From: Elmis aenea
Taxonomy: Eukaryota; Arthropoda; Insecta; Coleoptera; Elmidae
Direction: 5' to 3'
DNA: 64,000 nt
Assembly: GCA_947652605.1 (NCBI GenBank)
Contig: OX393577.1
Coordinates: forward strand, 66,302,108-66,366,107
The notes below the pieces were generated by a model. That model made no database searches, was not told the origin of the DNA, and saw only the letters and a program-made list of their open reading frames with translations. Positions 10,392-22,028 of this stretch are shown here, one piece after another; the first letter of the stretch is position 1, and the number at the start of each line of letters is the position of its first letter. The position numbers and the translations under genes are program-made.

Positions 10392-11748
10392 ACAGAGCAC
10401 CCTGTATATTTTGTATTATTTCGTTGTTAAATCAAAGTTTCCATCAAACATATAAAAGTTTTTCTACCTAAAATCAACCGTTTTCGAATATACGTAAAAA
10501 CATTCTCCACAAATGTCACATTTTTGAGTCACATTATCCCATAAAAGACAAATATTTCCATAGCTCCGTTACTAGTAAAGGTACAAAAAAAAGTTTTATA
10601 CAAAACTTGTTCGCGATCATTAGTTGCATAATCTGAAATTATTTTCAGCTATACCGAGCGTTTATTTTTCGCGTACCAGTACGTAAATTTGTTGTTTTAT
10701 GTAACATATGTGTATGTTCCTATTCAAACATATTCGATGTTCGAGTTATGCCCCTAAATCAACGAAGTATAAGCAAAACGACGTATACCGATGCGACGTA
10801 AAGCGAAGCACAACTGTAAAATTGATGTAAACTGTTTAAAAAATTAGTAGCACGGTTCATTTTCTCAATGTTATTGATATTTCAGTGTATTATCGACTGC
10901 ACTCTCTCATTTAATGTTTGGTTATATATTTTTTTGCATGTTTATAATTGGTAATACCAAAATTAAATTCCAAACGATAGATAATACGACGTTGCACGTC
11001 ATGGTAACAAAATCCGCGGATATGAACTCATACCGTCACAATGATATCATCTTTATCATTACATGATTGTTGCTTCTTGAAAATTATATAGGTAGTAAAT
11101 AAAAAGCTGTTAATAACGCGTGCATGTGCTGGAACAAAATGTCACTGTCAACTGTTTTAATTCGCGATATTAATTAATTATAGCCTTGCTGGCAAACAAA
11201 AGCTAGCGAATAACGTACAAAAAAAAAACTCCTCTTGCCAACTTTGATAATATATACTTGAATTATCTTATTTATTTTTGAAGCTATATATTTTGTGTTC
11301 TTTATGGCATTGGCGAAAAACCGTTTTTAACTTATTTTCAGTCCTTTCAGGTCAGCCACGTAACAGAAAACTCCAATTTAGACGTTACTCTCAACCGAAC
11401 AAAAAAATCAAGACTGTTTTATGAGACATTTCAGCTCGACTGGTTAAAATTTGTGGCAGCTAGAGCGATTACATAAATATCGTAGGAGGCTTGACGGACA
11501 TCGTATTTTCCATTATCTCGCCCTTTGCCGGTTACATTCGAAAAAAGGGTGGCCCATTCTAAACCTTTGATACTGAAGCTTTCATTGTAACAAAAAAACA
11601 ACCTTTTATTCGTTTTAAGACATTAAATTTTTAGTGGTAACTCTGAGAGGTTTCACATGTTCGTTCAAAGCTTATTTCACATCGAATTAAAAGCAACATT
11701 TTTTTTTTAAAAGTAGGTATCTAGGTAGCTTATAGTATATTTAATATA
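10392..11748. other. unassigned intron sequence
   Basis: It begins with a CACCCTGTATA remnant at 10399..10409. Beyond that I see no element boundary, RNA gene or coding exon. Confidence 0.5.
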
Positions 11749-11901
11749 CTATATTACATAACAAGTGTTCTAAGAAGCATAATACGCACGAGTAGAAATG
11801 TTGCGTATTTCCACGAGTGCTTAATTGTTTTACAACTCGTGTTATGTAGCATACTTTTTCTACGATCACATAATACATACGATTTTAACGGCTTTTTGGC
11901 T
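11749..11901 (+). mobile_element. dispersed palindromic element, copy 1
   Basis: ATTACATAACAAGTGTT on the left faces AACTCGTGTTATGTA inside, around AGAAGCATAATACGCACGAG. It is followed by CTTTTTCTACGATCACATAATACATACGATTTTAACGGCTTTTTGGCT (described in parts, not a single motif). The same series occurs in reverse orientation at 14901..15060. Confidence 0.65.
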
Positions 11902-12199
11902 AATATACACATGTAATAAGGTTGTCTTGTAAATTTTGAAGTACTGAAACAACGCGAAAATTAATAACAACATAGAAAACTTGCAATAAAATTCACATAA
12001 AGGAGCCTTAACTACAAGTCACCCACGTCTTAGCTAGGCCCTGGTAATTGTAAAGGTTTTTAAAGATTTAATTGTGAGGTGCATTTAAAGCATTAATTTA
12101 CGTTACCTCAAAGCTACGGACCACCCAAGCTCTATTTCTTTAAAAGTACTTATTAGATTCCATTATAATTTCAGAGTCATCAATCAATTAGTACTGGAC

Positions 12200-12715
12200 A
12201 TTCATACTTCTAATAATACATTAACTTACGGGCTAAGTCGTCTATTTTAATATACAAAGTGAAATTAGGCGGTTCTAAAAGAAGCTCACGCATCTATTAT
12301 ATTAAATTTACTGAGCTTTTCATGATTTTATTTTAATTGAAATTGAACACTGGGTAATAAATTGTCGAATTAGGGAAGCAATATTTTTGTAAATCGGATT
12401 TTTTACGATAAAATGATAAGAGATCGAAAGCTTTATGTTGGAAATCCACTGGAAATCATTAATATTGGATACTCATAATTATATTAACACATTAATTTTG
12501 ATAAGAGTCGTCTATTTTAACATACAAAGTAAAAACAGGGAATGTTAATAGGAGTTCTTGCATTTTAGTATATTAAATTCACCGAAAATTTAATGATATC
12601 AACAGAAATTTAATTTTGGGTAATAAACAATCGAATTAGACAAGAAAATTATTGTACACAGGATTGTTTTCTGTGATGAAATGATGGGCAATAAACGCTA
12701 GGTTGGACAATGATT
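12200..12715. repeat. two-copy direct repeat, period about 270 bp
   Basis: Units at about 12200..12470 and 12470..12715 share AGTCGTCTATTTTAA(T/C)ATAC, AAAGT(G)AAA, ATATTAAATT(T/C)AC, TGGGTAATAAA and CGATGAAATGAT-like blocks in the same order. The copies differ by small indels. The sequence is noncoding. Confidence 0.7.
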
Positions 12716-13042
12716 TAAAATAAAAAAATTGGGTAACTAAAATTTTAAGAAATGAAATGACCGCATATTTATCTTTTAAATTTACTGAAAACAATACAAT
12801 ACTCATTTATACTTGAGCTGACTACCTATGTTGCTCCTTTTAAAAACTCGAACATTTTTGTGTGTTTAGTTTCTATTATCACATTACAAACAGTTAAAAT
12901 TGTATGCAAGAGAATCCAAATTTTAATGAATAGAACCACTTGTAGCTTACGAGCCACAGGTTGACCTGGTCCGATTTAAAAGAACGCAGTTTATGTAAAT
13001 CAAAAAAGGAAAAATCGCACAGCAGTTTTTTTGAAGGCATAA

Positions 13043-13525
13043 GGTTTGTTCCAACAAGGCTATGAACGATTCGATGTACTATCAGGATTCTGCGCAGTAT
13101 CAATATAGCGTTCCATCACAGTCTCTGATAGTTCACCGGACGGTTTAGTCGGCTGTTCCATGTGTCACAAAACTAACAGATGAACTAGTCAGTGTACGGT
13201 CAAAACAGTACGTGAACGAAGGCATGTACTAGCGCTTGGATTTTTACACGCATGCGCTGTTCATAACTAACTTGAGCTCAGGTAGCTATGCAGCCCTCAC
13301 AATCCCATTTAGTACTGGATTCTTAGGGTGTTTACCCTTGTGATGCGCTCATTTCTATGAACCCAATAGACACAAATGTAATTTACAGTTAGGCCAGTCG
13401 GGAAAGCGTTCCAACAACGGCTAATCCTGGCCAATACATTTATTAGTACATAGTTTACGCATGCGAATAAACTAGTTCATGTACTTATTCACGAATTGGT
13501 TTTAAATCGCTTGTTGGAACAAACC
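13043..13525. mobile_element. 483-bp element with perfect 16-bp terminal inverted repeats
   Basis: GGTTTGTTCCAACAAG at 13043..13058 is exactly complementary to CTTGTTGGAACAAACC at 13510..13525. Subterminal stretches also resemble each other (ACTAGTTCATGTACTTATTC near the right end, ACAGTACGTGAACG and GAACTAGTCAG on the left). The flanking bases TAA and TAT do not give a clean duplication, so superfamily assignment (a PIF/Harbinger-like MITE is one possibility) is uncertain. There is no transposase. Confidence 0.75.
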
Positions 13526-14900
13526 TATTGTTTCCAAAGAATTGAAAACGGTCGGCTAATGGACACATTAAAAGCTTCATATTTGATGTTGAGTAAAAAT
13601 AAAAAATTACTTAATTCTACAGAAAAATTACAATTAACTGCTATGGAAAACCTATGAACATTTAAAAAAAAAAAACAATGGCGTAGAATCTGGAAAAATG
13701 TTAGACTCGTATCATACTTTTGACTTTACCATAAGATTCAGTTTGATTAAATAATTCTCATCAAGCCTTTTTGCTCTAAGGAACATACATATGAAATTTC
13801 GAAAGGCATAAATGAGTTAGGTAGTTGAGAAATTCACCCAGAACCAATCAGAACTGATCATTAATTGCACGTCAAACAAAAATTTAAAATAGTATTTTAA
13901 ATTATATCCAATACTATTGTACCTCTTTCGTGAGGTGACCCAATTTCAAAAAGAATAACGTAAAAAATATCAGCGTAAAAATATCCTATAACTTAAATTT
14001 CTCATCTTAACGTAAATTCGTCCCTGTTCTAGTAAAATTATTTAAATTTCCCAACAATTATTAATGGAAGATAAAAAAACTCTCAGTTCTTAATACCTAA
14101 CACAGCTCCAATCTAATTTTTTATTATCGTGACCTCCCTTAGCTTTAGGAATGCATTATGAAGATGCTCTAAATGAATTATAATTGCTCATTTAAATAAT
14201 GAATAATGACCGGGTAAGTAGCTCCGGCTGCCGCAGTATGTAGGTGAAAGGTCATAGGTCGGCGGTAGTTCATCAAGCGTTGCTAGGTTACCTGGAGATC
14301 CCCACCGAAGCTGATGACTACCTTTTCACCTTATCGAATAGCCACCCACGATTTTACCCTCGATGCGTCCTACGCCGGCTCTAATATCTTCACAGATAAT
14401 TAAAAATCTAAGCGGAAAATCTATTGCTAGACAGTTTTCCACTCTCAAATCATTCGCAATGCGACCCAGATAAGAAAATACGCATCTTTTATGAGTCCCT
14501 GTTAATTAAACAAGGAAAAAGTTTATAATCAAGATGAATTCTGAACGTCAACTTCCCTGGTTAGTTGCTGGTAGGCTTTTTAAACCGGAAATTCTGTGTT
14601 TCACAACGGGCATTAACAAATAAACATCAATTTTGAGTGACAGTTTTATTAAACAATAATGCTACGTACAATTAACAATGCCTAATTTGAAATTCGATTT
14701 TAATTGTGTATAAGATGTTCCATAATTAATGCCACGATAAAGAACAATGGACGGTAGCTGCTTGGGAAAACAAATATTTTATAAATCAAGTAGTAAAAGA
14801 ACACGTTGCAAAATATCATTAGAATGTTAAATTTTTAATTGGTTTGTTAATGTTTGGTTGATTGATGTGATTTGTGTTGTAAGTAAATTTTTCTACTACC
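13526..14900. other. intron sequence with a GC-rich patch at 14200-14400
   Basis: The patch contains GTAGCTCCGGCTGCCGCAGT and TCGGCGGTAGTTCATC and shares a short motif with the patch at 9.1 kb. I tested it by eye for a tRNA or coding exon and found neither a cloverleaf nor a sustained reading frame. Confidence 0.4.
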
Positions 14901-15060
14901 AGCCAAAAAGCCGTTAAAATCTTAGGTATTGTGTGTTCGTAGAAAAAGTAAGCCACATAACACGAGTTGTGAAGCAATTACGCACGCCGCTACGCGGCTC
15001 CGTGCGCAACTTTTCCACTAGTGCGTAATATGCTTCTTACAACTGTTGTTATGTTATATA
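14901..15060 (-). mobile_element. dispersed palindromic element, copy 2 (inverted relative to copy 1)
   Basis: Read on the minus strand it gives TATATAACATAACAACAGTT, AGAAGCATATTACGCAC, a GC-rich hairpin (GCACGGAGCCGCGTAGCGGCGTGC), ACAACTCGTGTTATGTGGC, and ends AACGGCTTTTTGGCT. This matches the order of copy 1 at 11749..11901. The hairpin, which copy 1 lacks in this form, is the most stable local fold in the region. Confidence 0.65.
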
Positions 15061-17799
15061 CTATTAGGTGATTGTTTAAAAGCGTTTTACTTATCAGCTA
15101 AAACGTTTTTCCTTTGCTTATTACTTAGTATAATGTCATTTAAAATGCAAAATTTTGATTTGTTTCCACTGTGTACATAAAATTAAATTATAATAGAGTT
15201 AAAACGGACGAAAAAAATTAATTAAAAGTAGGACAAAGGGTGTGTTTTGTGCAATGCAATACTGCACAGTTTATGAACACAACGAAGCTATATTTTTTTA
15301 AATTACATATGATGATGTGTTCTATTTTCGATAACAACGGGGTTGTTTGTCTTCCGCCGCTGACGTCAAATGATTTAACAGTAAGGTAATCGACGAACAA
15401 TAATTGAGATAAATTGCCAATGCTACTGACATATTGAGGCCAGACGCAAGTGCGAACAAAATCTGCTAAATGGAGGTGTTTCGCGATTAAACTCAGTTCC
15501 AGGGAGCAACAATAAATTCTGTTAACACCAAAGTCGCTTTCTGCACAGAAAATTAAACAGGCATTCATCAAAATTAGATTAGTTATTCAAAGCTAAAAAG
15601 TTTATTTCGCGCTCATTTATATTACATAATAATTTTAAATTTAGCTTCGTTGCAGACGCGAATGAAGTCTCAGTTCGTTAATGAAGTATTTTCCAGCGTG
15701 CATATTTGAATATTTAAAAGAGATATCAGTGAGACGCCTGTATTTGTGCGTAATATATTTTAACCGAAGCAAATACAACTTGGATGTAAATGTTTAAAGC
15801 AGTATTAGGCAAACTTTTGCGGTGATACTTATTAATCGTCACAGTAATTATAGTTAAAAATGTAAGAGGGACGAAGGCCAAAAGATTTGTCACTTGTATA
15901 TACAAGTTGATTTAATTCATAGAAAGAAAATGTTGTCGGTTAAGCATTTTAGGTTCGACTTAAGTTCAAATAAATATGAGATCTTGACAACCAAAATGAA
16001 ATCTTCAAGTTAAGATGAAGAGCATGGTAACTTGAATCAGGCAACTCTTTATATGCAAGTAAGTCACAGTTTAAAAAAAGTTTGAATTCTTATAAACCAG
16101 GTAGAAAACACGTTAATTTAACCATCTTTGTATTATTACGGTTTTAGAGATACCAAAGCTTTTCTTGGTATAATAAACAGGGTGTTTGAAATTCGAGTTT
16201 AAGCATAGGGACTGCTAGAGGGGATTGACCCCCTCTTCAGCCGTTAGAGGAACAAGGATAGTGGGTAAGGATGTGGATAGGTGGAAGTACTGACACAGCA
16301 TTTGCCTTAACAGTAGGAAAAAAAATTAATTTTGTTCGCCTAACAGATCTTGCAATAGCACAAAATAACAAACAACTTTTATCACAAATATATTATCCGC
16401 TAAATGGTAAAATATTTTACAAACTACTGTACTAACATGTCACTCCATATTGTTATAATACACGCCTACATTTCAAGCAGCATCCAATTTCTCTTCCGAG
16501 TTTTACGTGTGCTATACCCAAATCGACCGTTTCGACATTTATACACACTTTAAAAGATTTCAATGCGTCTCCAACAAAATGTGAACAGATTTTCGGCGCT
16601 TCTGTACTTATACCGTAAAAAAAGAAAGTGTCACACATAGATTGATATCCTACAACAATGTTACATTTCCAAGCTTAATAGATATAGACGTCTATTGACT
16701 TCCTACGAGAGAAATCACTTTCCGGTCTTGTGAGAATAAACATTTTTCATTATTTTACAAAGCACTCCAGTGCGCGACAGTTCCGTGAATTATTCCAAGG
16801 ATTTTAATCAAAAATATGCGGCCCCGGCAGTGGTAACATGACTACAACAGCGGCGCCAAATAATAGATAATAGAGGACATGCATCATATATGCATTATCA
16901 AACAATAAATTAATTAAAGCGGTGCATATACGCTTGCATATTAAATGCTCCACATACAGGAAACAAATTCCCCAGTACGGACTTAAATGTTGCTTCGTTC
17001 AGGTTAACATTTCAAAATAATAATACAGATAGTTCAAGATACCTTTAGTGTAAACTGTAAATATATGCGTTGCGAAATATGAGGAACTCGCTTCAGGTTA
17101 CAATCTCGTAGTCCGTGAAAATAAAAACAAATTGCTTCGCTATACGCAATTCGTAATGTGGATTTCACAATTTTCTCCGAAATTATACAAATCGTTGACA
17201 GAATCAATATTTTATGGGAAGTGTTACTGGTTGAGCGGTTTTGGTTACTAGTAATAGGAAATTAAATTACGACAATCATACTAAAAGTTTACTGGAATTA
17301 GATCATTTTTATTCGACCTTCCAGTGTACGAGGGTCGAGCAATTTTTTTTGGGGATCTTGTTTTTTCAATACATTTCAAGTAATTCCTTTCTGCAATACT
17401 TCTTATGAGCTACTAATCGATCTTTTTTGAGAAAAATTGCCAATAATCCGTTAAGGCGGGCGGTGTCAATTTACCCCTGACAAGAATTTTTATCCCGCAA
17501 AATTTTTATTATAATTTGTATTAGATATATTTATTATAAGTCCCAAAAATAATCAAAAACCGCACATTTTCAAGTCAGTTGAACACGGTGGTTGCTCTAT
17601 TATTTTCCTTTTTTTTCAGCCAAAAAACTGAAGCGTTGAGACTGCCATATGAGAAGATGCATTATCGTGATGGAAAATAATCCGCTTCCCAGGAACTTTT
17701 TTACATAAATAAACTCAGAATATACAGAAATTTCCTGATTCGCAGGAAATATTTGACATTACGTTATCTTAAATAACACGATTTGTATTTTTTTATTTA
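15061..17799. other. unassigned intron sequence with two unrecognised minus-strand ORFs
   Basis: Stop-free frames of 117 codons (15218..15571) and 61 codons (16453..16638) occur on the minus strand. Neither has a recognisable domain, splice-site pairing with PDZ-GEF exons or a promoter, so I do not call them genes. A CAGGGTGTTTG start at 16180 marks another fragment of the common MITE end. TGACGTCA occurs at 15361..15368. Confidence 0.4.
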
Positions 17800-18395
17800 T
17801 TAAGTCATGAGTTCTTCTACTGTTAGGTGTAGGACTGTTGAGTTGTGTTGTGCTGACTTTTTTCCATATTTTTCTGTCTTTTGCTGGCCTGTTTATGTCT
17901 TTCCAATTGATGTTTCTCTAACCGTTGCTGCCTTTTTTACTTCGTCTTGGTAGGTCTACATCTTTTGTTTTTTCCCTGTGATCTTGCTTCATAGGCTTTT
18001 CTGGTTAACCTTTCCTTTTTCATCCTATAAATGTGACCCAACCATCCCAGCTGTCTTTCTTGTATTTTTATTTCAACTGATTTTATCATTAATAATTGTG
18101 CTCTATAAGTTTCATTTCTGATTCTATCTTTTTTTGGTTTTTCCTAGGATTTTTCTTAGAAAACCCCATTTGTTCTGCATTCGGTCTTGTGTACAGCTTC
18201 TGAAACCGTATTGGGATTCTTCTAGTGTGTTTTCTATTTTTTCTTCTAATCTGCCTTCCATTACTCTTGCCAGTATTTTCTCTGGTACACTTGTTAATGT
18301 TATTCCTCTATAGTTGGAACAAATCCTTTTGTCCCCTTTCTTGTATAATGGTAGGATTATTCCAATGTTCCAATCCCTTGGTACTTTTCTTCATT
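17800..18395 (-). pseudogene. non-LTR retrotransposon reverse-transcriptase fragment (LINE), internally deleted
   Basis: Translated on the minus strand, the stretch reads RDWNIGIILPLYKKGDK and then ICSNYRGITL, VPEKILARVM, EESQYGFR. These are the fingers/palm entry motifs of a LINE reverse transcriptase. After that it jumps to GFLRKILGK and RQLGWLGHIYRM, which belong near the C-terminus of the same kind of protein. The catalytic (F/Y)xDD region is therefore missing through an internal deletion. A stop follows VEELMT at 17800..17802, close to the 3' end of the element. It is dead and has no role in the host gene. The clade cannot be fixed by eye; an RTE/CR1/Jockey-like relative is likely. Confidence 0.85.
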
Positions 18396-19743
18396 TTTTA
18401 CGTTTAAAAAATAAAAAAAAAAAAAAACAACATTAAAAACATTCCAGTTTTTTGGTCAAGTGTGCTTTCTTTGACTTGTACAAGCCGGATTTTTCAAGCA
18501 GGAATATTTATTTTTGTTCCTTTTTATTTATGTGCGGTTGTAGATTATCAAAAGTCTTTAAACTACTTCGCGCGTTGAATGTTATGGTCCGATTACATTA
18601 TTTGTGTCTGCGCCGAAGATTAAAAGAGACCACAGCCTACGAGATTTCTTTTAATAAACAAGTCCTAATCGATAAATTTTATATTTAGCACGCACGATAA
18701 AGGGTAATGACGTTGGCAAATGGTAACCGAGCGTAAAGTTTAAAAACCGCACTAGTTACGCATAATTTCAAAAGGCGATTATTCAATTTTCCTGGAAGTA
18801 GCGCAGATTTTTAATCTTGTGACAATGAAATGAAACAGAAATAAATACGAGCGAGTTTAGCGTGTTGAATCTGGAGTATGTACTACTTTTTAATATTAAT
18901 CTAGGTAATTTAACAATAACTGTTAAAAATAAAACTAAATCTCTGGTGAACCGCGTCGGCTAGGAGATTTTTTTATTGAATATGAATGTAAATGTGCACA
19001 AAGAAGGACGTGGACGACAGAATAGCACTTAATAACTGTTCACTAATTAATATGTTTATCTCATGACAACCGTAGAATGCCAAACCATTGGTTTTTAAGT
19101 GGTTTATGTAAGAAAAAAACGTTAATTTTGTGCGCGTATGAAGCCTTAAGCTTTAGTTTTAAAAAAATATCGATTTTCCCTGAAAAAAGTGCACTTTGTA
19201 CTTTTTTCATTCACCAAGAAAAATTTTTAATCACAATTTGAACAATCTGAGATGATATTAATTTCCAAAAATTTTTTCAATAACTTGGCACTTCATTTTC
19301 AACTGTAATACGGTAAAAAACTCTTTACCACACAATGCCAAAGTAATTTTAAAATTTCTATAGTACAAGGAAGTAATGAAAAAGCGCTGGCAATTATTGC
19401 GATAAGCATCGATTTCTGAACGGTAGGAAATAAATTATCAACGAAGTGGTACGTTTTCACGAGAAAAAGCCTAACGGTAGAATAATTCTTTGTAAGGCCA
19501 TCAGTTGGCGAAGAGCATTTCGATGTTTCAAAGCTTAAAATCAGCGGTTTTCAACTATAGGTGCACCTACAAAAAAAGTAGATCACCGATCCAACAAATA
19601 GTTTGTTAGCAAATTCACCTATAAGACACATTTAAAATATAAAATGAAAAACTATCCAAAAACATGGTGGTGTGCAAATTAATAGGTAAACCCCCAACAA
19701 ATTAAATTTCAATAAAAGTAATTAAAAATTAGGTATGTATAAT
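18396..19743. other. unassigned intron sequence
   Basis: It starts with a run of A at 18412..18426 next to the LINE's 5' side. The small plus-strand ORFs at 18225..18407 and 18452..18688 are shadows or chance frames. Nothing else is recognisable. Confidence 0.45.
19736..19743. repeat. target-site duplication, left copy (TGTATAAT)
   Basis: TGTATAAT stands immediately before CAGGGTCGGCCCTAG and is repeated exactly at 22021..22028 after the other terminus. Confidence 0.9.
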
Positions 19744-20057
19744 CAGGGTCGGCCCTAGTAAGCGCAGAGCCAGACGCAAGGACAAGCTGCGGGCCCCCCT
19801 CCCCACAAAAAAATTATTTATACATTATCATACAGATTTTTTAATAAAATTTTGAACAAACAAGCTAAAATAATATTATAACAAACATAACAAAACATAA
19901 AATTTGACAAATTAACTATGAACGAAGGAAAGCAAAACAACTCACATGTTTATAAACGAAATAGAATCTCAATTGAATTAATCTTCCTAGAGTTTGCTTT
20001 CGCAAAATCTTTTAATAGGTTGTCGAAGTCCATCTCCCTCATGACTTCACTTTCAAT

Positions 20058-21306
20058 CAGGGTTGAGCAGATTTAAATCAATTGATTTAAATCAAGATTT
20101 AAATCATGATTTAAATCAAGTGATTTTTTAAAAAAAATCATTGATTTAAATCAAGTGATTTAAAAAAAAAAATTATCAATTTAAATCACAGATTATATGA
20201 GTAGATACGATATAATAATTATAATAAAACAAAATTGTATTACTATTAGTAATTAAATACACGAAATGGTGAATAAACCATATCAATTTGCTCTTGTAAA
20301 GTAATATTCATTGTGGAAATGCAATAATTCAAAAAAAAATTAAAAAGTTTTTGACGTTAGCGAAGTGAACAGTCAGTTTTTTCAATTTCCACGGCACTTT
20401 ATTGCTTCAATAACGATTTGAAGAAAAATGTCGAATATCTCGAAAAGTATGAGTTTTGGGTATAGGACATACTTAACTAAATATGAAGCTCTTTTAAAGA
20501 CGAATTCGATGACATAAAAAATACAGGGGTTCGCTTTTGAAAAAATCGAGTTACGAGCTTTTGAAAATCATGAAAGTTGCCACCTATTTATAAACACTCC
20601 TGTATGTGTGATTCAAATTTTTTCATATCGAGCGAACAGAGAAATTTTTTCTGCATGTCCATACCAAATTAAAACTCTGTACTTCAAAATAACTTCAAAA
20701 GAATTTTTTAAATAAAGACTTAAGACCTTGAATAATTTAGAAAATTAATTTTTTTTTACAACGCCTTATAAAAACCTTTAGTATTTTATATTGATGCAAA
20801 TTTAAAATTAAGGCGGTCAAAAATATTAAATAAAAAATTGGGTGTTGTATTTGAAATATAAAAGTTACTATTAGTTCCAGAAAGGTGACTCACCCTGTAT
20901 ATTTGAAAATATTTTTATTGTGTTGTTTAGAAAAACCTGTATAAAATAGTATTTGATTCAACTTCATATCTCAAGCCGTTTAGCCACAATCGACCGATCC
21001 CGCACTAATGACTCACCCTGTATATAATTAATTAAAGATCACCATTTAGCACTGATTTTTCAAAATTCTTAATCATTATATTTAATTTTTCATTTTGACA
21101 AAAATTCACCAATGAATTAAATATATTGGTTATTAAATATATTAGCACAAAACAGAAATAGCATGTGAATATGTCACTAAATTCGATAATATGGTACATT
21201 TGATTTAAACCAAAAAAATCTGATTTAAATCAAAAAAATCTGATTTAAATCAAATAAATCGATTTTTTTGATTTTTTTAAAAAAATCATGATTTTTATCT
21301 ACCCTG
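20058..21306. mobile_element. hAT-type non-autonomous element nested in the hAT remnant (1249 bp)
   Basis: The termini are CAGGGTTGAGCAGATTTAAA and, inverted, CAGGGTAGATAAAAATCATG. Exact 8-bp duplications CTTTCAAT lie at 20050..20057 and 21307..21314. Both ends carry clusters of the palindrome TGATTTAAATCA or its relatives. The interior has no transposase but contains further MITE remnants: CTCACCCTGTATA at 20889 and 21012, and the GGGTGTTGTATTTG family at 20845. It inserted into the coding part of the outer element, so it is younger than that element. Confidence 0.92.
20071..20190. repeat. subterminal TGATTTAAATCA palindrome cluster
   Basis: About nine closely spaced repeats of GATTTAAATCA or TTTAAATCAAGTGATTT follow the left terminus; a matching cluster precedes the right terminus at 21200..21275. 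Subterminal repeats of this kind commonly bind the transposase; that role here is inferred. Confidence 0.8.
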
Positions 21307-21578
21307 CTTTCAATTGACATAATTGCGAGTGAATTTAAACGTTCTTCAGAAATAGTGGATCGTAAATACGTTTTAATTAATTTTAATTTTGAAAAACTTC
21401 TTTCGCCCGCAGAAACTGTTACCGGTATAGTTAGTGCAATAAAGAAATTTGGAAACGAGGTTGGACGATTATTACAAGCCAAATATTTAAGTATTTGTAA
21501 AGGATTGCAACAACTTTGTGGAATAGTTACTTTCAAAGCTTCTATTTCTTCCGCCAGCATGAATCCATTTAAGTCCAC
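21307..21578 (-). pseudogene. hAT transposase C-terminal (dimerisation) fragment, split by insertion
   Basis: The minus frame reads NNRPTSFPNFFIALTI, then VTVSAGERSFSKLKLIK, TYLRSTISEERLNSLAIMSIES. The ERSFSKLKxIKxxLRSxxxxERLxxLA pattern is the hallmark of the hAT C-terminal dimerisation domain. The frame stops making sense at 21306, where an inserted element begins. It resumes beyond that element at 20057 with EVMREMDFDNLLKDFAK. The transposase is only the last part of a normal protein, and its catalytic residues are absent. Confidence 0.9.
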
Positions 21579-22028
21579 CGATTCGCCGTATTTTAAAGCG
21601 ATTTGTAAATCAGCAGCACATTTTAATGTAGTCTCTTTGGGTTGATTGTGAAATGTCCAGAAAAAAACTACATAAATGTATGGCCTATTTTAATTGTTTA
21701 AATCGAGGTTTGAGAGACTGCAGTGTTTTATCTAACACTTGATTAAAACAGTTTATTTTGTATGCTTCCTTTGCATCAACAACTGGGTCGTCTGAGGACC
21801 CGTATGCAAATTGCCTTTCGCGTTTCCGCAAACGTTTCAACTGGAATTATTTCATTTCACGAAAGCTTTTGTTAATTGATTTGATGATAATATTTGATAA
21901 ATAATCAATTATATTACTGTGGTATAGTTTATTTATTAAGTTTAGTATTTCACTATTGAGCAATCACTTTTGAGCGTGGGGCCCTAGGGAATCGGTGGAA
22001 TGTGCTTAAGGCCTGCCCTGTGTATAAT

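Larger units (their letters stand above)
19744..22020 (-). mobile_element. hAT transposon remnant (2277 bp) with 8-bp TSD, interrupted by a second element
   Basis: The left end CAGGGTCGGCCCTAG and the inverted right end CAGGGCAGGCCTTAA form imperfect TIRs. TGTATAAT is duplicated on both sides, as hAT insertion produces. Inside, the minus strand encodes the end of a zinc-finger-MYM/ZBED-like hAT transposase: RKRERQFAYGSSDDPVVDAK and NCFNQVLDKTLQSLKPRF (about 21830..21690), and further the C-terminal dimerisation region. The DDE part upstream is gone, so it cannot have moved by itself in this state. Confidence 0.92.

Noticed and set aside
14200..14400. Considered as a tRNA or tRNA-derived SINE
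   Set aside because: It has no B-box (GGTTCRANNCC), no acceptor-stem pairing, and no A-rich tail.
15218..15571. 117-codon minus-strand ORF
   Set aside because: It is the longest frame together with the hAT one, but it has no domain, no splice-site context that would join PDZ-GEF, and Cys/Leu-rich composition as expected from AT-rich noise.
16453..16638. 61-codon minus-strand ORF (contains FVGDALKSFKVCINVETVDLG)
   Set aside because: The peptide looks protein-like, but I cannot place it in any family and it has neither plausible splice sites nor a promoter.
21355..21645. 96-codon plus-strand ORF
   Set aside because: It is the antisense shadow of the hAT transposase C-terminus.
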